23,326 nucleotides of DNA, taken from a virus. Shown here piece after piece: positions 18,888-23,326 of the stretch. Numbering within the stretch: position 1 is the first letter of the stretch; each line of letters starts with the position of its first letter. The notes below the pieces were generated by a model, which saw only the letters and a list, made by a program, of their open reading frames with translations, had not been told where the DNA came from and did not search any database. The position numbers and the translations under genes are program-made. The DNA lies in the IMG/VR virus record IMGVR_UViG_3300017743_000135, positions 1 through 23,326 of that record, one strand, 5' to 3'.

Positions 18888-21122
18888 TCAGAAACAGGAG
18901 GTATCTACTGGATATGTAAAACTATCCGTGGGATAATCAATGATATTTATCCCACTTGGGTCACCGAAGTTGTAACCGCTAAAGTTGTTTGGATCGAAGT
19001 TGGGGATTGAGATGTCATTGGTCTTCCAATCGATTGGGAAGACATTAACATCAAATAATGTGGGATCAACGCCAGGTGGAATAGTGAGAGATCCGCCATA
19101 AGGTAATACTTGAATAGGAAGACGAGTTGTATCGTCTGGTGTTCCTTCAATTGCAATGGGACCTACACAAACCTGACCTGTACTATAGTCAACGCTACCA
19201 ACAGCATTATTTAACACAACTTCAACCTCGTCTCTTTTTGTGACAAGGAGAAGATTGCCTTTTCCATCATCTCTAATGTTGACGGGGACCAAAACTTGAT
19301 TTTCGTCTGTAACAGACTGAGATGACGCAACAGGACTGGTTGAATTAGTGCCAGAACCTTGCAAGGTCAAGTTAACAAGGTCTTCGGTGTAACCTGTTGC
19401 ATAGAATGTGCCAGATTTGACCACAGAGAAAGCAGGAGCACACTTCCCATCGTCACCATTGCCTCCACCAGCATTTGGATCATCTTGACATCTACCATCT
19501 ATACAAATTTGACCTTCTGGACAATCTGCATCGGTAGAACAAGGACCGTCTTTGTTATCGCCGCTACCATCGCCAGGATCATATCCACCACTACCGCCAC
19601 TACCACCAGGGGTGCCTGAATAATCGCCAGGGTTATAAAGTGGGTTACCATAGTCAAGACATTGAGTGAAAACACTTCCCATCTCGAATTGGTCAAGATT
19701 TTGACCGACTGTCAGTTGAGTAACGCTACCAGAAATCGCAGGGTCGCTATTATCGACCATTGAGTTATATTTGGACGTATCAATACGACCACCAAAGCGA
19801 TTATTCTGACCATTCTTGTTAAATTGGTCAACATTACGCAAAACGTCACTTGCGAGTTGTGCGCCACTCTTATTAGTGTTATTACCGTCGTAGTAAACGT
19901 AAGATTTGGGAATAACGTAGAATACAGTAGGATCAATGATCACAGGATCAATTGATGCAACCGTATAACGCTTCAGATCATTCCTGATCTTTGCTTTTGT
20001 TGTCTCATTCAGTTTATTACCCGTTTTTGGACGGATGGCAACATAAACTTTACCGTAAATTGGTGGATTGAGTTTCTCACCACCGTATGCGGTCACGGCA
20101 GCTGCTTGAGGATAGATTTCTGAGACAATATGCTCATAGTCCGTCTCAGTCACTGCTCTGTTCTGAGTAGCGAATGCTCTAGGTGCTCTAAATTTAATTG
20201 ATAGCGCACTTTCGCGTGCTTCACCATCTGCTGCTGCCTCTCTAGTGACGACTGCGATGTTTGCAGGTCCAATTGCACGTTGGTCACTATCTCTAATAGT
20301 GCCAATGAAGGCAAAGTCCTTACAACCGTTTGCTTCTTCGCCAAAAGTGGTCACATAGGACAGTCTGATGAATTCGCCATCAATCAATTTACGTCCAAGG
20401 ACTCCATCACCGAAGACTAGACGGTATCTAAGGTCATCAGACTCCTCAAGGAAGTAAACACGAGAAGTATCGTTAAGCGTAGTTACGTTTGCAGCAAGGT
20501 TGTATGTGTCAATCTCTTGCGACTGTGCATTAGGTGAGATATCAACGTAAACCAAGGCGGTGTCTACATCTTCCGTGGGGATGATATAGTCTTGTCTCTT
20601 TGTATAGTCAACTGTATAATTAAATTTAAGTAAATTGCCCTGATAAACGAGCACAGGGTCAAACACTGCGATACCAGTTGCGGGATTTACCGTAGTTTGC
20701 AACTCTCTGGTTACACAGAAGGTGTAAGTATCATTAAAGTTACGGGCAACAAACACATCTCCTGCAGCAAGTGTGCAGAATTCTGGATATGTGGTGCCAT
20801 TCAGTGAAAGTTGTGTCTGCACACGGATAGTTACACACGCTCTAGGTGCTTTAATTGACCTAGGAGTGTAATTTAACTGCTTCGCAATGCGGACAATGTT
20901 ATCTCTGACCGTAGCACTCTCAAGAAATGCTTCATTCAGCGCCATGTTAGCGTTGAATGCCGTATAATATGTGTTATAAGCGAGGGTATCAATAAGATAC
21001 GCCGCAGCACTACCTTCAAAGTCGTAATCTGTAAACTCGTTACGCGTTCTGAGGTAGGATTTGATAGACTCTTTAATCTCAAAGAAGTCTAGCGATGTTA
21101 GTTGTGATGGGATAGCAGCCAT
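18888..21122 (-). CDS. 6: Baseplate wedge protein gp6
   Basis: A 744-aa protein of the T4 gp6 / Baseplate J family, which forms the inner ring of the baseplate wedge around the hub. The N-terminal helices (LDFFEIKESIKSYLRTRNEF, FEGSAAAYLIDTLAYNTYYT) and the central AFGDGVLGRKL-like loop (LVFGDGVLGRKLIDGEFI, about 235-252) fit the family. So does the segment YPQAAAVTAYGGEKLNPPIY with GKVYVAIRP (337-365). T4 gp6 is 660 aa; this one is longer because of an insert at about 500-563. The insert holds a Gly/Asp-rich linker and the Cys motif CSTDADCPEGQICIDGRC (528-545). ATG at 21122 lies 1 nt after the gp25 stop, with GAGAAG upstream. The giant gene follows after 5 nt. Position between gp25 and the giant protein is normal for a cyanomyovirus. 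The family assignment is firm; the insert is unusual. Confidence 0.93.
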   Translation of the reverse strand: MAAIPSQLTSLDFFEIKESIKSYLRTRNEFTDYDFEGSAAAYLIDTLAYNTYYTAFNANMALNEAFLESATVRDNIVRIAKQLNYTPRSIKAPRACVTIRVQTQLSLNGTTYPEFCTLAAGDVFVARNFNDTYTFCVTRELQTTVNPATGIAVFDPVLVYQGNLLKFNYTVDYTKRQDYIIPTEDVDTALVYVDISPNAQSQEIDTYNLAANVTTLNDTSRVYFLEESDDLRYRLVFGDGVLGRKLIDGEFIRLSYVTTFGEEANGCKDFAFIGTIRDSDQRAIGPANIAVVTREAAADGEARESALSIKFRAPRAFATQNRAVTETDYEHIVSEIYPQAAAVTAYGGEKLNPPIYGKVYVAIRPKTGNKLNETTKAKIRNDLKRYTVASIDPVIIDPTVFYVIPKSYVYYDGNNTNKSGAQLASDVLRNVDQFNKNGQNNRFGGRIDTSKYNSMVDNSDPAISGSVTQLTVGQNLDQFEMGSVFTQCLDYGNPLYNPGDYSGTPGGSGGSGGYDPGDGSGDNKDGPCSTDADCPEGQICIDGRCQDDPNAGGGNGDDGKCAPAFSVVKSGTFYATGYTEDLVNLTLQGSGTNSTSPVASSQSVTDENQVLVPVNIRDDGKGNLLLVTKRDEVEVVLNNAVGSVDYSTGQVCVGPIAIEGTPDDTTRLPIQVLPYGGSLTIPPGVDPTLFDVNVFPIDWKTNDISIPNFDPNNFSGYNFGDPSGINIIDYPTDSFTYPVDTSCF
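18944..18951 (-). promoter_or_regulatory. Candidate T4-type late promoter for the giant gene
   Basis: The coding strand reads GATAAATA, matching the T4 late core TATAAATA in its relaxed form xATAAATA. It lies inside the gp6 3' end, 62 nt before the ATG of the giant gene (18882). Coding constraint (GINII in gp6) is an alternative explanation. Confidence 0.45.
19434..19625 (-). other. Cys-rich (EGF/Dickkopf-like) insert in gp6
   Basis: Residues 500-563 of gp6 are a Gly/Ser/Asp-rich linker (GGSGGSGGYDPGDGSGDN), the motif CSTDADCPEGQICIDGRC (528-545), and a second linker (AGGGNGDDG) before C561. The C.tDaDCp.GqiC..GrC pattern is common in small disulphide-bonded modules of eukaryotic Dickkopf-like and myxobacterial surface proteins. 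The insert is not part of ordinary gp6. Confidence 0.7.
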
Positions 21123-21123
21123 T

Positions 21124-21537
21124 TCAGGTCTTCTCTAAGAGGAATGTTACTTCTTGGGTTATGTTTTCTCCAGTAATCAAGTATTCAAGCTCAACTTGAA
21201 TTTCATTTAGATCACTGTTGTCTTCAACCCGCACATCCTGTACAGTAATCCGTGGCTCGAGACGCTCAAGGCAATCTTCAATTTCAGTCCTAATAGCGTC
21301 TTTTGAGAATGGATCCCATGGCTCAAAAAGAAGACCTTTCACCCGACTTCCAATGCTCGGCTGAAAAGGTCTTTCACCTAATATAGTCAATAATAAATTT
21401 CTTACAGATTGATTGATTGCTCTCTCATTCTTGACAGCACCAAAGTCGTCGGTAGAAGGATTTGAATTAAAGGAAATTGCTAAGTCCTTAAACCCTCTAC
21501 TGACGTACTTGTCTGATCTGAATCTGTAAGCAGGCAT
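21124..21537 (-). CDS. 25: Baseplate wedge protein gp25 (GPW/gp25 family)
   Basis: A 137-aa protein of the GPW/gp25 family, close to T4 gp25 (132 aa), which joins the baseplate wedge to the hub and resembles the type VI secretion TssE protein. Visible signatures are DLAISFNSNPSTDDFGAVKN near the N-terminus, the conserved QSVRNLLLTILGERPFQP helix-and-turn segment (about 43-60), and the (G)LLFEPWDPFSKDAIRTEI segment (about 69-86) with the family's E.R motif replaced by the usual ILGERPF. The C-terminus holds the beta strands (ITVQDVRVEDNSDLNEI, VELEYLI). The ATG at 21537 has a strong GAGGG site (21542-21546), 4 nt before the start region, which overlaps the preceding 48-aa gene's end (TAA directly followed by ATG). 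gp6 follows after 1 nt, so translation is probably coupled. Confidence 0.95.
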   Translation of the reverse strand: MPAYRFRSDKYVSRGFKDLAISFNSNPSTDDFGAVKNERAINQSVRNLLLTILGERPFQPSIGSRVKGLLFEPWDPFSKDAIRTEIEDCLERLEPRITVQDVRVEDNSDLNEIQVELEYLITGENITQEVTFLLEKT

Positions 21538-21684
21538 TTAACCCTCTTTTTTCTTTGGTCTCTCAGGTGGTTGAATGTTACGACTCACCTTATGAAGATA
21601 TTTATCACTTCGTGGGTCGGTTATTAGACGCATACCCGATTTGATAAAGTCTTCGCTCTGGTCAGGTACTGGACTGTTGGCCAC
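21538..21684 (-). CDS. Hypothetical 48-aa protein, GTG start
   Basis: A short frame begins with GTG at 21684 (VANSPVPDQSEDFIKSG...) and ends with TAA at 21538, directly abutting the gp25 ATG. It is preceded by GGAGG (21692-21696), the best ribosome site in this part of the window, spaced 7 nt from GTG. The protein is hydrophilic, with an acidic N-terminal half and a very basic end (PPERPKKKEG). No signal peptide, membrane segment or known domain is visible. A candidate late promoter lies just upstream (21709-21716). I do not recognise the family. The strong ribosome site and exact packing between genes make it likely real. Confidence 0.7.
   Translation of the reverse strand: MANSPVPDQSEDFIKSGMRLITDPRSDKYLHKVSRNIQPPERPKKKEG
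21599..21606 (-). promoter_or_regulatory. Candidate T4-type late promoter for gp25-gp6
   Basis: The coding strand reads GATAAATA, 62 nt before the gp25 ATG (21537), the same distance as the copy before the giant gene. It sits inside the 48-aa gene (codons for DKY). Confidence 0.45.
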
Positions 21685-21691
21685 GATGATT

Positions 21692-21696
21692 CCTCC
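21692..21696 (-). promoter_or_regulatory. Strong ribosome binding site (GGAGG) fixing the GTG start
   Basis: GGAGG on the coding strand, with 7 nt to GTG at 21684. It decides the start of the 48-aa gene, as no ATG in frame is near it. Confidence 0.7.
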
Positions 21697-21708
21697 ACAT
21701 GGTAATTT

Positions 21709-21716
21709 TATTTATG
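21709..21716 (-). promoter_or_regulatory. Candidate T4-type late promoter for the 48-aa gene
   Basis: The coding strand reads CATAAATA. It overlaps the stop of the 174-aa gene and lies 25 nt before the GTG start at 21684, leaving a short leader that contains the GGAGG ribosome site. This is the best-placed of the three candidates. Confidence 0.55.
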
Positions 21717-22236
21717 GACATTCCCAATGGTTATTAGGACGCTCCCACCAGAAGTGTAAATCTTCTTTGGTATTGTCATAATAATGGGAAACGAAGTCAG
21801 ACTTAAATCTGCTTCCTGTATTCTCACAAAGAGCAACAGTATAGTAAGGTGTGTGATCACCAACTACTTGATACTCTTTCATGATATTTGTGATCCAAGT
21901 GTAGTTGCCACCTCTAATGACACCTGCTTCGATCAACACAAAGTTGTCCCAGTCTAGAGTCCATGACAAAAAGTCTATGGTGAATCTCTTAGCATATGCT
22001 TCAGTAGATTCATCTGGGAATGGAACATTCACTGCTTCAATGTGATAAATCTCACCATCCTTACTTAGTGCATGACTCAAATGTTGAGTCACAATACTGG
22101 AATAATCTGGTGAGACACATAAGAAACAAGTGTTACTCGGATGAATGTCTGGATCCTCCATTTGGATCCGATAGATCATTTCCTGAATCAGTGCCATCTC
22201 CCTGTCTTGGGAAATGAAATTGAGTTTCCTCTTCAT
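21712..22236 (-). CDS. Hypothetical protein (174 aa)
   Basis: A 174-aa frame between the baseplate genes; I cannot name a family. It has a mixed alpha/beta look: TCFLCVSPDYSSIVTQHL (about 36-53) and FVLIEAGVIRGGNYTWIT (about 99-116) resemble strand-loop-helix units of a Rossmann or phosphoribosyltransferase-like fold, but the usual acidic pair in the PRTase loop is not clear. The C-terminus is rich in Trp and His (HFWWERPNNHWECP). The start is unsure: ATG at 22236 (MKRKLNF) has no clear ribosome site and overlaps the preceding gene by 104 nt, while the alternative ATG at 22197 (MALIQEMIYR) has AGGGAG directly touching it. The stop TAA overlaps the candidate promoter at 21709-21716. Confidence 0.75.
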   Translation of the reverse strand: MKRKLNFISQDREMALIQEMIYRIQMEDPDIHPSNTCFLCVSPDYSSIVTQHLSHALSKDGEIYHIEAVNVPFPDESTEAYAKRFTIDFLSWTLDWDNFVLIEAGVIRGGNYTWITNIMKEYQVVGDHTPYYTVALCENTGSRFKSDFVSHYYDNTKEDLHFWWERPNNHWECP

Positions 22237-22384
22237 GATTATATGTTGCTGGATGGAAATTACAATACTCGTTAAAGGTAATCTTCATCTCTTTGTAAGA
22301 GAGTCCGCAGTGATTTGCTGCTTTTGGAAGATTCCACTTAGCAGACCAAAGCATCTCCATAGACTCTCTGGTCTCAGATCTCAT
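22133..22384 (-). CDS. Small hypothetical protein with possible helix-turn-helix (83 aa)
   Basis: ATG at 22384 forms an ATGA overlap with the stop of the 49-aa gene, so translation is probably coupled; AAGG lies 3 nt upstream. The front part, MLWSAKWNLPKAANHCGLSY followed by KEMKITFNEYC, has the shape of a short helix-turn-helix (AANHCGLSYKEMKITF). I recall similar small proteins near gp25 in cyanomyoviruses. The last ~30 residues (HFPRQGDGTDSGND...) overlap the start of the next gene in another frame and look like low-complexity tail; a shorter authentic protein or a recent readthrough cannot be excluded. Function unknown. Confidence 0.65.
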   Translation of the reverse strand: MRSETRESMEMLWSAKWNLPKAANHCGLSYKEMKITFNEYCNFHPATYNHEEETQFHFPRQGDGTDSGNDLSDPNGGSRHSSE

Positions 22385-22530
22385 CGACCTTGACCACGAT
22401 ACCGCTTACCTTTACTGTTACGAGATGTTGCAGAATATTTAGTATTTTTAGAGGTACCCTGTCGAGTCATTTTTGGTTTACCAGGCACCCATCCATCTTT
22501 AACCAGTCCTGTCGTTGCGCGTGCGGGCAT
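22381..22530 (-). CDS. Small basic hypothetical protein (49 aa)
   Basis: This 49-aa frame runs from ATG at 22530 to TGA at 22381. It begins MPARATTGLVKDGWVPGKP and continues KMTRQGTSKNTKYSATSRNS, ending GKRYRGQGR. It is strongly basic and has no membrane segment. AAAGGG lies 5-6 nt upstream of the ATG (sense GAAAGGGACTAATG). Its end overlaps the next gene (ATGA). The KPKMTRQG...T..S...YRGQG pattern seems familiar from small proteins of T4-like cyanophages, but I cannot name it. A nucleic-acid or virion-surface role would only be a guess. Confidence 0.75.
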   Translation of the reverse strand: MPARATTGLVKDGWVPGKPKMTRQGTSKNTKYSATSRNSKGKRYRGQGR

Positions 22531-22549
22531 TAGTCCCTTTCAAACTACC

Positions 22550-23083
22550 TTAGGATGATAGCACAGTTGGATGCCCAAAAGCAACCACTGAGGAGCATGG
22601 ATATGAGAATCCAGGGAATCCGACACCCAGTGGATCTAGAATCCTTGCAATAGGAATCTTGAATGCAAACACTGTCAACGTAGTTGGGAAGAGCACTCTA
22701 GGATGTCCCACTCCACCAGCGTCTTCAATAGTCAGTGTGCTGCATGGGATAGGTGTAGGAATAGGACACACACCCTTACCGCAAGGGCAGATGTAAATCA
22801 CAATATTTGTACACAAAGCAATGTGTGGAGTGAATGTATCGCCACCAATCATGATGGGAATAAACTGCACAAGAACCGTTGCTCGTATTGGGTTAACCGC
22901 TGTAAGTGGAATTAGAGGTGTGGGTGGCCACCAGCATGTAAAATTCTTAATAACGATGCTGTAGGGCACTGGAGGGGTGCCACACGCTTGTACTGAGTGG
23001 ACAGTGGATGGTAAGCAAAGACCATGCCCTGAGCAGGGTAGACCATTCAGTGATGCAACTGGTTTTAGAAATCCGTATGCCAT
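22550..23083 (-). CDS. PAAR-like baseplate spike protein (Cys-rich)
   Basis: A 177-aa protein with repeated PAAR-type strings: LNGLPCSGHGLCLPS (about 12-26), VLVQFIPIMIGGDTFTPH (70-87), GHPRVL, then LTVFAFKIPIARILDPLG (126-153) and AFGHPTVLSS at the end. PAAR proteins sit as a sharp cone on the tip of the central spike of myovirus tails and type VI secretion systems; a metal ion is normally held by His and Cys, which are plentiful here (10 Cys; His 20, 29, 87, 127 and 171). The protein is also rich in Pro. The ATG (23083) overlaps the stop of the preceding gene (TAATG). It is longer and more diverged than a minimal ~95-aa PAAR domain, so the call is likely but not certain. Confidence 0.7.
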   Translation of the reverse strand: MAYGFLKPVASLNGLPCSGHGLCLPSTVHSVQACGTPPVPYSIVIKNFTCWWPPTPLIPLTAVNPIRATVLVQFIPIMIGGDTFTPHIALCTNIVIYICPCGKGVCPIPTPIPCSTLTIEDAGGVGHPRVLFPTTLTVFAFKIPIARILDPLGVGFPGFSYPCSSVVAFGHPTVLSS

Positions 23084-23326
23084 TAAAATTCTTGGTTAAT
23101 ATCTTTACCTGCAGTATCAGGTCTAGCAACATCACATTCAGTGAAGTATGGGTTGCCAAAGTTATTTAATGCGTTACTCAGTGCCTGGATACCGCCAGTC
23201 AACCAATTCCTTACACGCATTGTTCCGCTGTAAGATCCCATCTTGAATACCTTGTCGCCATCTGAGTTGGTATACATTCTTGATGGGTCAATAGCAATAG
23301 ACGCATCATTAACATTCTCCAAACCA
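23083..23326 (-). CDS. 3' end of an unidentified gene (possible baseplate hub gp5), cut by window edge
   Basis: An open frame enters from the right edge and stops with TAA at 23083-23085. About 80 residues are visible: ...GLENVNDASIAIDPSRMYTN, then KVFKMGSYSGTMRVRNWLTG, and the end ARPDTAGKDINQEF. A TTG near 23322 is not convincing as a start because the frame continues past it. Its stop overlaps the ATG of the PAAR-like gene. By T4 logic the gene before a spike-tip protein could be the hub/lysozyme gp5, but no catalytic motif is in view, so this is a positional guess. Confidence 0.6.
   Translation of the reverse strand, partial: GLENVNDASIAIDPSRMYTNSDGDKVFKMGSYSGTMRVRNWLTGGIQALSNALNNFGNPYFTECDVARPDTAGKDINQEF

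Noticed and set aside
19520-19620. Collagen-like repeat in gp6
   Set aside because: The stretch is Gly/Ser/Asp rich but has no regular G-x-y period; it is a flexible linker.
21712-22236. Phosphoribosyltransferase assignment for the 174-aa protein
   Set aside because: FVLIEAGVIRGGNYTW only loosely resembles the PRTase loop, and the conserved acidic pair is not clear.
22436-22442. CTAAATA on the coding strand as a further late promoter
   Set aside because: It lacks the full xATAAATA core and is explained by the codons of the 49-aa protein (NTKY).
23083-23322. A complete 79-aa gene starting at TTG
   Set aside because: The frame continues beyond the TTG to the window edge, and no ribosome site is visible in the few bases present; it is better read as the end of a longer gene.

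Overview
The window looks like a piece of the late structural region of a T4-like myovirus of the cyanomyovirus type, that is, a phage of marine Synechococcus or Prochlorococcus. The evidence is a baseplate gene run in one direction: a PAAR-like spike protein, small conserved-looking proteins, gp25, gp6, then a very large structural gene. All genes I can support lie on the minus strand, packed with overlaps or short gaps. I see no tRNA, rRNA, CRISPR array, insertion sequence or integrase. The identification comes from recognising families by eye, since no search was run.

Right part (about 21.5-23.3 kb, read right to left): the 3' end of an unidentified gene enters from the right edge. It overlaps (TAATG) a Cys- and Pro-rich PAAR-like protein. 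Next come a 49-aa basic protein, an 83-aa protein with a possible helix-turn-helix (coupled by ATGA), a 174-aa protein of unknown function, and a 48-aa protein starting at GTG. Then follow gp25 (GPW/gp25 family) and gp6 (baseplate wedge), the core of the baseplate ring. This gp6 carries an unusual Gly-rich, EGF/Dickkopf-like Cys insert.

Left part (1-18.9 kb): what looks like an 18.9 kb stretch without large genes is one uninterrupted minus-strand reading frame of at least 6,294 codons. It starts 5 nt after gp6 and runs off the left edge. Its N-terminal ~900 residues look like the conserved structural protein that follows gp6 in these phages, in the place of T4 gp7. The rest is a mosaic: more than 20 GxGY beta repeats in four blocks, a YHYH domain, a canonical EF-hand loop, a propeller-like segment, three LamG/ConA-like domains, two CBM5/12-like modules, three copies of a ~100-residue beta module, and at least seven copies of a helical Cys/GGN module. 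The natural reading is a baseplate-attached giant fibre with many possible glycan- or surface-binding domains.

Three xATAAATA elements (T4-type late promoter core) lie on the coding strand, each just ahead of a gene: the 48-aa gene, gp25 and the giant gene. I noticed this motif nowhere else in the window by eye. This suggests late transcription with extra entry points for gp25 and the giant fibre gene.
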